Shown in pieces: positions 26,166 to 34,829 of a stretch of DNA of 64,000 bases (its first letter is position 1; each line of letters starts with the position of its first letter). The stretch is from NCBI RefSeq assembly GCF_000282495.1, contig NZ_AKJE01000047.1, forward strand, positions 32,214 through 96,213, in the 5' to 3' direction. Under the pieces are notes generated by a model. It worked only from the letters and a program-made list of their open reading frames with translations, was not told the origin of the DNA and did not search any database. The translations under genes and the position numbers were made by a program. Source of the stretch: Pseudomonas sp. GM79 (lineage in GTDB: Bacteria > Pseudomonadota > Gammaproteobacteria > Pseudomonadales > Pseudomonadaceae).

Positions 26166-27977
26166 ATGATCGCTTGCCTGCGGCTGTTCACTGCCCTCTG
26201 CCTCGCTGCCTTGCTGGCGGCTTGCGCCAGCTCGCCCTCTTCCAGCCTTGGCGAACTTCCACGGACCCCGGATGCCAGTATCGAGCAACTGCTCGAACAG
26301 GCCACTCAAAGCAAAGACCCGGAAAAAGCCGCTCTACTGCGCTTGAGCGCGGCAGACCTGGCTTATCGCCAGGGTAATGCCGGCCAGTCCGCGCAAATCC
26401 TGCAACAGGTGCCGGTGGAACAACTCAAGCCTGGCCAACAAGTCTTCGCCAACACCCTGGCGGCTGAACTGGCCATGACCCGCAATCAGCCCAAAGCGGC
26501 GCTGACTGCCCTGAGCCATCCGAGCCTGCAACGCCTGAGCGAACTGCCCGCCGAACAACAGGTTCGCACCGGCACCGTTCATGCCCGCGCCCTTGAGGCC
26601 GACGGCCAGACCCTGGCCGCCGCACGGGAGCGCATCTTTATTGCGCCGATGCTTGAAGGTGAAGCCGCCAGCAAAAACCACGAAGCGATCTGGACCCTGA
26701 TCGCTTCGCTGCCGACCGATCAATTGCAGCCGACCACCGACGATGACCTCGGCGGCTGGATCCGTCTGGCGCTGGTGGTTAAAACGGCCGGCACCCTGGA
26801 ACAGCAGCAAGCCGCGATCGACAACTGGCGCGAACAGAATCCAAAGCACCCGGCTGCCGTCCAGCTGCCGTTGCCATTGACCAAACTCAAGGAGCTGGCC
26901 AGCCAGCCTCTGAGCAAGATCGCCCTGCTGCTGCCGCAAGACGGCCCACTGGGTCCGGTTGGCAAAGCACTGCGTGAAGGCTTCATGGCTGCTCACTACC
27001 AGGCGCAACAAGCCGGGCAGAAGCCGCCAGCCATCGAATTCTATGACAGCTCGCGCCTGACCTCCCTCGACGAGTTCTATCGCAAGGCCCAGGCCGATGG
27101 CGTGCAACTGGTAGTCGGCCCGCTGGAGAAGCCGCTGGTCAAACAGCTCAGCGCGCGCCCGCAACTGCCGATCACTACCCTGGCCCTGAACTACAGCGAA
27201 GGCGCACAAGGTCCGGCCCAACTGTTCCAGTTCGGTCTTGCCGCTGAAGACGAAGCCCGCGAAGTGTCCCGTCGCGCACGCGCCGATGGCCTGCACCGCG
27301 CCGCGATCATGGTGCCGAAAGGCGAATGGGGCGACCGCGTACTCAGGGCGTTCAGCCAGGATTGGCAAGCCAACGGTGGCAGCATCGTCGCTACCGAACG
27401 CGTCGACCAGCCGGTGCAACTGGCCCAGCAGATTGCCGACATGTTCCAGCTGCGCCAGAGCGAAGGCCGCGCCAAAAGCCTGCAAAGCACCGTTGGCTCG
27501 CAGGTTGCCGCTCAACCTTCGCGCCGTCAGGACATCGAGTTCATCTTCCTGGCCGCGACGCCACAACAGGCTCAACAGATCAAACCGACCCTGAACTTCC
27601 AGTACGCGGGTGACGTGCCGGTTTACGCCACCTCCCACGTATTCAGCGCCAGCGGCGATCAGAACCAGTACAACGATATGAACGGTATTCGCTTCTGCGA
27701 AACCCCATGGTTGCTGGATGCCAATGACCCACTGCGCAAACAGGTCACTGCACAATGGCCACAAGCCGGCGGCAGCCTGGGCCGTCTGTACGCGATGGGC
27801 GTTGACGCCTATCGCCTGGCACCGCGCCTGGGGCAACTCAAGGCCTTGCCGGACAGCCGCATCCAGGGTCAATCGGGCAGCCTGGGCATGACTCAGAGTC
27901 AACGGGTCGAGCGTCAGTTGCCATGGGCAGAGTTCGCCAACGGTCAGGTTCAACGCCTGCCGGACACCTCGCGCTGA
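26166..27977 (+). CDS. lpoA: Outer-membrane lipoprotein activator of PBP1a (LpoA/LppC)
   Basis: This 603-residue lipoprotein is expected to reach from the outer membrane through the wall and stimulate the class A penicillin-binding protein PBP1a. The signal peptide ends in the lipobox LLAAC, with Cys20 as acylation site. A helical TPR-like N-terminal half comes first, then an LppC domain of periplasmic-binding-protein fold from about residue 240 (IALLLPQDGPLGPVGKALREG). ATG 26166 is preferred because it places the signal peptide correctly. It overlaps yraN by one base. Confidence 0.93.
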   Translation: MIACLRLFTALCLAALLAACASSPSSSLGELPRTPDASIEQLLEQATQSKDPEKAALLRLSAADLAYRQGNAGQSAQILQQVPVEQLKPGQQVFANTLAAELAMTRNQPKAALTALSHPSLQRLSELPAEQQVRTGTVHARALEADGQTLAAARERIFIAPMLEGEAASKNHEAIWTLIASLPTDQLQPTTDDDLGGWIRLALVVKTAGTLEQQQAAIDNWREQNPKHPAAVQLPLPLTKLKELASQPLSKIALLLPQDGPLGPVGKALREGFMAAHYQAQQAGQKPPAIEFYDSSRLTSLDEFYRKAQADGVQLVVGPLEKPLVKQLSARPQLPITTLALNYSEGAQGPAQLFQFGLAAEDEAREVSRRARADGLHRAAIMVPKGEWGDRVLRAFSQDWQANGGSIVATERVDQPVQLAQQIADMFQLRQSEGRAKSLQSTVGSQVAAQPSRRQDIEFIFLAATPQQAQQIKPTLNFQYAGDVPVYATSHVFSASGDQNQYNDMNGIRFCETPWLLDANDPLRKQVTAQWPQAGGSLGRLYAMGVDAYRLAPRLGQLKALPDSRIQGQSGSLGMTQSQRVERQLPWAEFANGQVQRLPDTSR

Positions 27978-28339
27978 TGCCTGACAGGTCACGCCAGCAA
28001 AGCGGTAAAGATGCCGAGCGTCATGCGCTCGAGCATCTTCAGCAACAAGGTCTGCGCCTGCTGGCGCAGAACTGGTTGTGTAAACGCGGCGAGCTTGATC
28101 TGGTCATGCTTGATGGCGATACAGTAGTATTCGTCGAAGTCCGCTATAGAAAAAACACCCAATGGGGTGGTGCGCTCGATAGCATCGATGGGCGCAAACG
28201 GCAGAAACTGATTTTTGCCGCGCAGTATTTTCTTCAGCGCGAGTCGCGTTGGGCCAATTCCCCCTGCCGCTTCGACGTGGTTGCCATCGACAGCAACCTT
28301 GATCAGTTGAACTGGTTGCAGAATGCCTTCGACAGCTGA
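27977..28339 (+). CDS. YraN family nuclease-fold protein
   Basis: The 120-residue UPF0102 protein has a PD-(D/E)xK endonuclease-like core (GELDLVMLDGDTVVFVEVRYRK), with the acidic residues and basic residue in the expected order. The physiological role is not established. The start ATG overlaps the lpoA stop (TGATG). Confidence 0.9.
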   Translation: MPDRSRQQSGKDAERHALEHLQQQGLRLLAQNWLCKRGELDLVMLDGDTVVFVEVRYRKNTQWGGALDSIDGRKRQKLIFAAQYFLQRESRWANSPCRFDVVAIDSNLDQLNWLQNAFDS

Positions 28340-28443
28340 TCGCTTGCGTCCCGAACCGGACACCTTCACCCAACACTTTTGCTCTTTGCTTTGCGGGCTG
28401 CACATTCATGTGCCGAGTAGCCGCGCTAATTAAGGTCACACAG

Positions 28444-29037
28444 ATGGACATGCAATCGCGAATTCGCCAGCTTTTTCAGGCCAGTATCGACACCAAGCAA
28501 CAGGCGATGGACGTACTTGCACCGCACATCGAGCAAGCCAGCCAGGTCATGGTCAACGCCCTGCTCAACGAGGGCAAAATGCTGTCCTGCGGCAACGGCG
28601 GCTCCGCCGGTGACGCACAGCACTTCTCGTCCGAGCTGCTCAACCGCTTCGAACGCGAGCGCCCGAGCCTGCCCGCCATCGCGCTGACCACCGACAGCTC
28701 GACGATCACCTCGATCGCCAACGATTACAGCTACAACGAAATCTTCTCCAAACAGATCCGCGCCCTCGGTCAACCGGGTGATGTTTTGCTGGCGATTTCC
28801 ACCAGCGGCAACTCGGCAAACATAATTCAAGCGATCCAGGCCGCACATGATCGCGAAATGATTGTCGTAGCATTGACCGGTCGTGATGGCGGCGGCATGG
28901 CGTCACTGCTATTGCCTGAGGACGTCGAGATTCGCGTACCAGCCAACGTCACTGCACGTATTCAGGAAGTCCACCTGCTGGCGATCCATTGCCTTTGCGA
29001 TTTGATCGACAGCCAACTGTTCGGGAGTGAAGAATGA
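28444..29037 (+). CDS. gmhA: SIS-domain phosphoheptose isomerase / DiaA-like protein
   Basis: The 197-residue SIS protein has the sugar-phosphate binding stretches CGNGGSAGDAQHFSSEL and ISTSGNSANIIQAI. The family includes GmhA, which makes heptose 7-phosphate for LPS, and DiaA, which binds DnaA. Position between yraN and the BON lipoprotein matches the E. coli yraN-diaA-dolP order, so DiaA function is equally plausible. In Pseudomonas it is usually called GmhA. The start at 28444 agrees with the family N-terminus. Twelve upstream codons are unlikely to be translated. It overlaps the next gene by 4 bp. Confidence 0.88.
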   Translation: MDMQSRIRQLFQASIDTKQQAMDVLAPHIEQASQVMVNALLNEGKMLSCGNGGSAGDAQHFSSELLNRFERERPSLPAIALTTDSSTITSIANDYSYNEIFSKQIRALGQPGDVLLAISTSGNSANIIQAIQAAHDREMIVVALTGRDGGGMASLLLPEDVEIRVPANVTARIQEVHLLAIHCLCDLIDSQLFGSEE

Positions 29038-29612
29038 CCCCTAATCGCCTAGGCCTTCTGGCCTTGACCCTGTGCCTTGGCATCAGCGGCTGCACCTCGG
29101 TGGTTAATGCCAGCCGTGAAGCGCCGATCGATGATGACCGCGGCACCCGCACCTTCGGCAGCAAGATCGACGACTCCCTGATCGAAACCAAGGCCGGTGT
29201 AAACATCGCCAAGGCCGATCCGGACCTGGACAACAACTCGCACATCGTCGTCACCAGCTTCAACGGCGTGGTGCTACTCGCCGGGCAAACCCCTCGTGCC
29301 GACCTCAAGGCCAAGGCCGAACAGGTTGCCGCCTCCGTGCAGCGCGTGAAGAAGGTGCATAACGAACTGCAAGTGCTGCAACCGTCCTCGCTGCTGGCGC
29401 GTCAGAACGACACCTGGCTGACCACCAAGATCAAGACCCAGATGCTCACCGACGCCTCCATCCCGGGTTCGCGCATCAAGGTTGTGACCGAAAACGGCAT
29501 CGTCTATTTGCTGGGTCTGCTGACCAAGCAGGAAGCGGCTCAAGCGACCAATCTGGTACAAGGCGTTTCCGGCGTGCAGAAGATCGTGAAGTTGTTTGAG
29601 TACATCGACTGA
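29034..29612 (+). CDS. BON-domain lipoprotein (DolP/YraP-like)
   Basis: The 192-residue protein has a lipobox GISGC (Cys20) and two tandem BON domains (about 48-115 and 125-192), as in E. coli DolP, an outer-membrane lipoprotein that binds anionic phospholipids at division sites and supports outer-membrane integrity. It is translationally coupled to the SIS gene by ATGA. Function in Pseudomonas is inferred. Confidence 0.9.
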   Translation: MTPNRLGLLALTLCLGISGCTSVVNASREAPIDDDRGTRTFGSKIDDSLIETKAGVNIAKADPDLDNNSHIVVTSFNGVVLLAGQTPRADLKAKAEQVAASVQRVKKVHNELQVLQPSSLLARQNDTWLTTKIKTQMLTDASIPGSRIKVVTENGIVYLLGLLTKQEAAQATNLVQGVSGVQKIVKLFEYID

Positions 29613-29642
29613 CGCGACTGTAAGCACCAGTAGAAGCCTACG

Positions 29643-29716
29643 GTTTGAAGGTGGTGAAGTAATAAAAAAGGCGATCCATTCGGATCGCCTTTTTTATTAC
29701 TTCACCACCTTCAAAC
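29643..29716. terminator. Bidirectional terminator with a 35-bp perfect stem that includes the end of sspB
   Basis: The arms 29643-29677 and 29682-29716 are perfect reverse complements around a 4-bp loop. The centre, aaaaaaggcgatcc and its complement, is a normal bidirectional terminator between the convergent BON and sspB genes. The outer 20 bp of the right arm are the last codons and stop of sspB (29697-29716), copied in inverse orientation on the left. Confidence 0.9.
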
Positions 29717-30110
29717 TCGGTCGACCGCTGGGACGCGGCGGCTCACTGTCGGGTGGCGGAACATCATCATCCGGCTCGATCTCTTCCTCGTCTTCCAGAG
29801 GCGATTCCATATCGAACACCATGCCCTGACCGTTCTCCCGGGCGTAAATGCCCAGGATCGATGCGATAGGCACGTACAGGGTGTGCGGCACGCCACCGAA
29901 GCGCCCCTCGAAACTGACTGCCTCGTTGTCCATATGCAGATGACGCACGGCTGCGGGGGAAACGTTCAGGACAATCTGTCCGTCACTGGCAAAACCCTGA
30001 GGCACCTGCACCGACGGATACTCGGAATTGACCAGCATGTGCGGGGTGCAATCGTTGTCCACAATCCACTCGTAGAGCGCGCGGACCAGATAAGGTCGAC
30101 TGGAGTTCAT
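29697..30110 (-). CDS. sspB: ClpXP specificity-enhancing factor SspB
   Basis: SspB delivers ssrA-tagged proteins from stalled ribosomes, and other substrates such as RseA, to the ClpXP protease. The 137-residue protein has the folded substrate-binding domain at about 1-110 (RPYLVRALYEWIVDNDCTPH), an acidic linker, and a short basic C-terminal tail (RPSLKVVK) that matches the ClpX-binding peptide. It lies 16 bp after sspA, with which it forms an operon in gammaproteobacteria. Confidence 0.96.
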   Translation of the reverse strand: MNSSRPYLVRALYEWIVDNDCTPHMLVNSEYPSVQVPQGFASDGQIVLNVSPAAVRHLHMDNEAVSFEGRFGGVPHTLYVPIASILGIYARENGQGMVFDMESPLEDEEEIEPDDDVPPPDSEPPRPSGRPSLKVVK

Positions 30111-30126
30111 AGCGGCTCCTTAAGCC

Positions 30127-30744
30127 TTAGCGCATATCGCGTTCGACACCAGACAGACTCGCCTGGAAAGCCTCACGCGCAAACGAGCGCTCCATATAAT
30201 CAAGCAGCGGCTTGGCAGGCCGCGGCAGTTCAATACCCAGAATCGGCAATCGCCAGAGTATTGGCAATAGGCAGCAATCCACCAGACTTTGTTCCTCACT
30301 GAGGAAAAACGGCTTGTCGGCAAACAACGGCGACACGCCTGTCAGGCTTTCGCGCAGCTCTTTACGAGCCACGACACGGGCTGCTTCCTTGGTCCGCGAA
30401 TCCAGAATCAGATCCACCAGGCCACACCAGTCACGCTGAATACGATGAATCAGCAGACGACTGTTGGCACGCGCCACGGGATAAACCGGCAGTAGCGGCG
30501 GGTGCGGGTAACGCTCATCCAGATACTCCATCACCACGGTCGACTCCCACAACGCCAGGTCACGATCGACCAGGGTGGGCAGGCTTCCGTAAGGGTTCAC
30601 CTCAATCAGTTTAGGCGGCTGGCGACCAGCTTCCACGTAAATGATCTCGGCGCTGACACCCTTCTCTGCAAGTACGATGCGCACTCGGTGGGAATAGTGG
30701 TCGGCGGGGTCGGAGTAACAGGCCAACCGATTGGTCACGCCCAT
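30127..30744 (-). CDS. sspA: Stringent starvation protein A
   Basis: SspA is a glutathione-S-transferase-fold protein that binds RNA polymerase and affects stationary-phase, acid-resistance and virulence genes. It has 205 residues. The thioredoxin-like half (about 9-85) contains the SHRVRIVLAEKGV segment, and a helical C-terminal half follows. It lacks an evident catalytic serine or cysteine of active GSTs, as is usual for SspA. It is upstream of sspB and downstream of petC. Confidence 0.95.
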   Translation of the reverse strand: MGVTNRLACYSDPADHYSHRVRIVLAEKGVSAEIIYVEAGRQPPKLIEVNPYGSLPTLVDRDLALWESTVVMEYLDERYPHPPLLPVYPVARANSRLLIHRIQRDWCGLVDLILDSRTKEAARVVARKELRESLTGVSPLFADKPFFLSEEQSLVDCCLLPILWRLPILGIELPRPAKPLLDYMERSFAREAFQASLSGVERDMR

Positions 30745-30780
30745 GGCGGTCCTCCTCGCTTGTTGAAATTATCGGAAACG

Positions 30781-30868
30781 GAAAAACACGCGCGCCCAGA
30801 GGGCGCCTCCCGTAACGCCTGGATCACCAGACTCGTTACACCTTCAGAGACGCCCCTGGGCGCGCGCG
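30781..30868 (-). terminator. Terminator of the petABC operon with an extended stem
   Basis: Outer arms of 11 bp (cgcgcgcccag at 30789-30799, ctgggcgcgcg at 30856-30866) enclose further pairing segments (gtaacg/cgttac, cctgg/ccag). On the minus strand the stem is followed by gtgttttt, as expected after petC. The element separates petC from sspA. Confidence 0.75.
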
Positions 30869-30894
30869 ATTAACAGCAATGGCTTACCGCTTTA

Positions 30895-31677
30895 TCAATG
30901 GACGTCTTTCCAGTATTCACGCTTGAGCAAGTAAGCGAATACGAAGAAGAACGCCAGGTACAGCAACACATAGGTACCGATGCGCTGATGCTGCAGCTTC
31001 ACCGGGTTGGCCGAGTAGGCCAGGAAGGTCACCAGATTCTTGACCTTCTCGTCGAACTGCTCTTCGTTCAGCGTGCCGGTTTTCGGCAATACAGTCAGTT
31101 GATCGCAGGCTTCATGGGTCAAAGCGGTGCCAGTCAGCGGATCGTATTGCTTCTTGCCGTCTTCGACGACTTGAACTTGTTTACAGCCTACCACCTGACG
31201 ACCCTGCAGGCCGACCAGAACGTTAGGCATGCCGACGTTCGGGAACACTTTGTTGTTCACGCCCCATGGACGTGACGGGTCTTCATAGAACGAACGCAGA
31301 TAGCCGTAGAGCCAGTCGGTGCCACGAACACGAGCCACCAGCGTCAGGTCGGGCGGCGCCGCACCGAACCAGGTCTTGGCGTCAGCCGGCTGCATGCCGA
31401 TGTTCATGTGATCGCCAATCTTGGCGCCGGTGAACACCAGCTTCTCAAGCATCAACTCGTGAGGAATGCCCAGGTCATCGGCGACACGCTCGTAGCGCTG
31501 GAACTTCGCGCTGTGGCAGCCCATGCAATAGTTGGCGAACGTGCGTGCGCCGTCCTGCATGGCAGCCTTGTCGGAAACGTCGATGTCGACTTTTTCCAGT
31601 TCGGGACCACCGTGTTCGGCCGCAAAGGACAGTACAGGCATCGCCGCAAGAATCAGTACAGCAAATAGCTTTTTCAT
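30895..31677 (-). CDS. petC: Cytochrome c1 of the bc1 complex
   Basis: Cytochrome c1 accepts electrons from the Rieske protein and passes them to cytochrome c. The 260-residue precursor has a Sec signal peptide (cleavage near residue 20), the covalent haem site C51-M-G-C54-H55, a long periplasmic domain and a C-terminal TM anchor at about 237-255 ending in a basic tail. Start ATG 31677 gives a regular signal. The 80 codons of open frame before it lie within petB. It shares one base with the petB stop. Confidence 0.96.
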   Translation of the reverse strand: MKKLFAVLILAAMPVLSFAAEHGGPELEKVDIDVSDKAAMQDGARTFANYCMGCHSAKFQRYERVADDLGIPHELMLEKLVFTGAKIGDHMNIGMQPADAKTWFGAAPPDLTLVARVRGTDWLYGYLRSFYEDPSRPWGVNNKVFPNVGMPNVLVGLQGRQVVGCKQVQVVEDGKKQYDPLTGTALTHEACDQLTVLPKTGTLNEEQFDEKVKNLVTFLAYSANPVKLQHQRIGTYVLLYLAFFFVFAYLLKREYWKDVH

Positions 31678-32888
31678 CAGCCAGTCACCCTTTCCGGAAC
31701 CGGTTTGGTCTTCTCGAGCCTGGTGTAGAACGGCATCAGAATGAAGTAGGCGAAGTACAGGAAGGTACATACCTGCGACAGCAACGTACGGCCTGGCGTT
31801 GGCGCCAGAACACCCAACACACCCAGGATCACGAACGAGATGCAGAACACCCAAAGCCAGATCTTGCTCAGCCAGCCTTTGTAACGCATCGACTTGACCG
31901 GGCTGCGATCCAGCCATGGCAGGACGAACAGCACAGCGATGGCCGCGCCCATGGCGATTACGCCCAGGAGCTTGTCCGGAACCGCCCGCAGAATCGCGTA
32001 GAACGGTGTGAAGTACCAGACTGGAGCGATGTGCTCAGGGGTCTTGAAGGCGTTCGCCACTTCAAAGTTCGGCTTCTCGAGGAAGTAGCCGCCCATTTCA
32101 GGGAAGAAGAACACGATCGAGCAGAAGATGAACAGGAACACCACCACGCCGACGATATCTTTCACGGTGTAGTACGGGTGGAAGGCAATGCCGTCCAGCG
32201 GTATACCGTTTTCGTCTTTGTGCTTCTTGATGTCGACGCCATCCGGATTGTTCGAACCGACTTCGTGCAGCGCCAGAATATGCACCACCACCAGACCGAG
32301 AATCACGATCGGCAGGGCAACCACATGCAAGGCGAAGAAGCGGTTCAGGGTAATACCGGAAATCAGGTAGTCACCACGAATCCACTGGGTCAGGTCGTTA
32401 CCGATGACCGGGATCGCACCGAACAGCGAGATGATCACCTGGGCACCCCAGTAGGACATCTGGCCCCACGGCAGCAGATACCCCATGAAGGCTTCAGCCA
32501 TCAGCGCCAGGTAGATCAGCATGCCGAAGACCCACACCAGCTCACGCGGCTTCTGGTACGAACCGTAGAGCAGACCACGGAACATGTGCAGATAGACCAC
32601 GATGAAAAACGCCGAAGCGCCAGTGGAGTGCAGCAGACGCAGGATCGAGCCGTACTCGACGTCGCGCATGATGTATTCGACGGAAGCAAACGCTTCTTCC
32701 GCCGACGGGGTGTAACTCATGGTCAGCCAGACACCGGTAACGATCTGGTTGACCAGAACGAGCAGTGCCAGGGAGCCAAAGAAATAGAAGAAGTTGAAGT
32801 TCTTCGGGGCGTAGTACTTGCTGAGATGGTCTTCCCACATTTTGGTCGCGGGGAAGCGCGCATCAACCCAATCCATGAACTTGCTCAT
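31677..32888 (-). CDS. petB: Cytochrome b of the bc1 complex
   Basis: This di-haem integral membrane subunit carries the Qo and Qi quinol sites. It has 403 residues with eight TM segments, the PEW-type Qo region represented by KTPEHIAPVWYF, and paired histidines in TM2 and TM4 (RLLHSTGASAFF and FFALHVVALP). ATG 32888 overlaps the petA stop. A GTG immediately before it is less likely. The operon order petA-petB-petC is standard. Confidence 0.97.
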   Translation of the reverse strand: MSKFMDWVDARFPATKMWEDHLSKYYAPKNFNFFYFFGSLALLVLVNQIVTGVWLTMSYTPSAEEAFASVEYIMRDVEYGSILRLLHSTGASAFFIVVYLHMFRGLLYGSYQKPRELVWVFGMLIYLALMAEAFMGYLLPWGQMSYWGAQVIISLFGAIPVIGNDLTQWIRGDYLISGITLNRFFALHVVALPIVILGLVVVHILALHEVGSNNPDGVDIKKHKDENGIPLDGIAFHPYYTVKDIVGVVVFLFIFCSIVFFFPEMGGYFLEKPNFEVANAFKTPEHIAPVWYFTPFYAILRAVPDKLLGVIAMGAAIAVLFVLPWLDRSPVKSMRYKGWLSKIWLWVFCISFVILGVLGVLAPTPGRTLLSQVCTFLYFAYFILMPFYTRLEKTKPVPERVTG

Positions 32889-33481
32889 CACGCTTTCTCC
32901 GTATCGACGCCAATGACAATGATGTCATCGGTCTCATAGGAATGCGGGGGAACTGGCAGGTTCAAAGGCGCAGGTTGCGACTTGTAGACGCGGCCAGCCA
33001 AATCGTAGTGAGAACCGTGGCAAGGGCAGAAATAACCCCCTACCCAATCCTTGCCCAGGTCTGCAGGAGCCACTTCCGGACGGAAAGTTGGTGAGCAACC
33101 CAGATGCGTGCAGATACCGATCAGCAACAGAACTTCTGGCTTGATCGAACGCGTTTCCGGGTCGACATAGGTCGGTTGCGTCGAGTTCTTGGAGGTCGGG
33201 TCAGACAGCTGGCCCTCGATCTTTTTCAGATTCCCCAGGATTTCCTCGGTACGGCGGACAATGAACACCGGCTGGCCGCGCCACTCAGCAATCATTTGCT
33301 GACCTGGCTCGATTTTGCTGACATTCACTTTCACCGGTGCACCTGCGGCTTTCGCCTTGGCACTGGGAAACCATGACCCCACGAACGGGACCGCAGCCCC
33401 CACCGCTCCTGCAGCACCCACCACGGATGTGGCTGCTACCAAGAAGCGACGCCGGCCTGCATTCACGCCGTCATTGCTCAT
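32888..33481 (-). CDS. petA: Rieske iron-sulfur subunit of the bc1 complex
   Basis: The 197-residue protein carries the 2Fe-2S cluster that takes electrons from quinol. Ligand boxes are CTHLGC (Cys124, His126) and CPCHG (Cys152, His155), with Cys129 and Cys154 forming the disulfide. The N-terminal RRRFLVAAT with the following hydrophobic helix is a twin-arginine-type signal anchor. It is the first gene of the operon. Confidence 0.97.
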   Translation of the reverse strand: MSNDGVNAGRRRFLVAATSVVGAAGAVGAAVPFVGSWFPSAKAKAAGAPVKVNVSKIEPGQQMIAEWRGQPVFIVRRTEEILGNLKKIEGQLSDPTSKNSTQPTYVDPETRSIKPEVLLLIGICTHLGCSPTFRPEVAPADLGKDWVGGYFCPCHGSHYDLAGRVYKSQPAPLNLPVPPHSYETDDIIVIGVDTEKA

Positions 33482-33563
33482 TCAGTCCTCTCCCATCAGC
33501 TTTGTGGCCTGTTAAATCAGGCGTCTACTAAGTAAAAATCTGAACTTATAAAAATTTTGCCGA

Positions 33564-33592
33564 ATGGTAATGAAAAGCCCCAATTCTGACAA
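33564..33592 (-). promoter_or_regulatory. Promoter of petABC
   Basis: On the minus strand TTGTCA (33587-33592) and TACCAT (33564-33569) are exactly 17 bp apart, about 80 bp before petA. An inverted repeat aagcccc/ggggctt (33575-33581 and 33605-33611) overlaps the spacer and the region upstream of the -35 box and could be an operator. Confidence 0.6.
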
Positions 33593-33690
33593 GGTAATTA
33601 CCGAGGGGCTTCACTGCCAAGCCTTGCAGTATAGGGCCTCTGCGGATGTGGCAAGTTGTCACAGCGCAATTCCTTGATAAATCACGCCCA

Positions 33691-33730
33691 TAAAAAAACG
33701 CCCAGCTTCGCGAGGAAACTGGGCGTTCTT
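33691..33730 (-). terminator. Terminator after rpsI
   Basis: The stem aacgcccag/ctgggcgtt lies 22 bp after the rpsI stop and is followed by a run of T on the minus strand. An A/T-rich flank on the other side would allow some function in both directions. Confidence 0.85.
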
Positions 33731-33748
33731 TTTGAACGTGAAAGCGAA

Positions 33749-34141
33749 TTAACGCTTCGAGTACTGCGGACGCTTACGCGCTTTACGCAGACCAACTTTC
33801 TTACGTTCAACTTCACGAGCATCGCGAGTAACGAAGCCAGCTTTGCGCAGAGCGCCACGCAGGGTTTCGTCGTACTGCATCAGTGCGCGAGTGATACCGT
33901 GGCGGATTGCGCCAGCTTGACCACTTACACCACCACCGATCACGGTGACGTAGATGTCGAACTTCTCGACAGTCTCAGTCAATTCCAGCGGCTGACGAAC
34001 TACCATGCGGGCAGTTTCGCGGCCGAAGAAATTATCCAGCGAACGGTTGTTGATGGAGATGTTACCAGTACCCGGACGCAGGAAAACGCGTGCGGTTGCG
34101 GTCTTGCGACGGCCAGTGCCGTAATTTTGAGTCGCCGACAT
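33749..34141 (-). CDS. rpsI: 30S ribosomal protein S9 (uS9)
   Basis: The 130-residue protein has the S9 signature ([19 protein letters not shown]) and the invariant basic C-terminus KRPQYSKR, which reaches into the ribosomal P site and touches tRNA. It lies 14 bp after rplM in the usual two-gene operon. Confidence 0.99.
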
Positions 34142-34155
34142 AATGAACTATTCCG

Positions 34156-34584
34156 TTAAAACTTCAGTTCTTGGGGCTGCTGAGCAGTATGAGGGTGTAC
34201 AGCGCCCGCATAGACTTTCAGCTTACGATACATGTCGCGACCCAGCGGGTTCTTAGGCAGCATGCCTTTGACCGCGGTCTCGATCACGCGCTCAGGGGCT
34301 TTAGCGATCAGTTTTTCGAAGTTGATCGACTTGATGCCGCCCGGGAAACCGGAGTGGGAGTAGTAGATTTTGTCGGTGGTTTTAGCACCGGTTACACGAA
34401 TCTGCTCGGCATTGATAACGACGATGTAATCGCCGGTGTCAACGTGAGGAGTGTACTCAGCTTTATGCTTGCCACGCAGACGGCTCGCGATTTCGGTGGC
34501 CAGACGACCCAGGGTCTGACCTGCAGCGTCGACGACAAACCAGTCGCGCTGTACTGTTTCCGGTTTAGCAGTAAAAGTTTTCAT
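34156..34584 (-). CDS. rplM: 50S ribosomal protein L13 (uL13)
   Basis: This 142-residue early-assembly protein of the large subunit starts MKTFTAKPETVQRDW and contains the signature region GMLPKNPLGRDMYRKLKVYAG. It is the first gene of the rplM-rpsI operon. Confidence 0.99.
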   Translation of the reverse strand: MKTFTAKPETVQRDWFVVDAAGQTLGRLATEIASRLRGKHKAEYTPHVDTGDYIVVINAEQIRVTGAKTTDKIYYSHSGFPGGIKSINFEKLIAKAPERVIETAVKGMLPKNPLGRDMYRKLKVYAGAVHPHTAQQPQELKF

Positions 34585-34625
34585 TCTTTATAGCCTCAGG
34601 GGCCGCCCTGTAAATTAGACGGCGG

Positions 34626-34654
34626 ATCTTACTGAATAGTGCGTACTTTGACAA
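34626..34654 (-). promoter_or_regulatory. Promoter of rplM-rpsI
   Basis: On the minus strand TTGTCA (34649-34654) and TAAGAT (34626-34631) are spaced by 17 bp, which leaves a leader of about 35 nt before rplM. The fit to the sigma70 consensus is good. Confidence 0.65.
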
Positions 34655-34829
34655 GTCAAAGGCAGCCGGATACAGACGCTTTCGGGGGCTCGGGTCGGCG
34701 CGTCCGTTCAACGGCAAGATTCTTCGGCGGCGGTGCATCACTTCCACTGCAGAAAGAGGTGCGCAATTATGCAGATTGCGAAAAATATTTCAACCTGCTT
34801 TTATGATTGTTTTGCCCAAGGAGCACCCG

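Noticed and set aside
31545..32939. 464-codon plus-strand frame opposite petB
   Set aside because: Shadow of petB and petC with charged low-complexity sequence.
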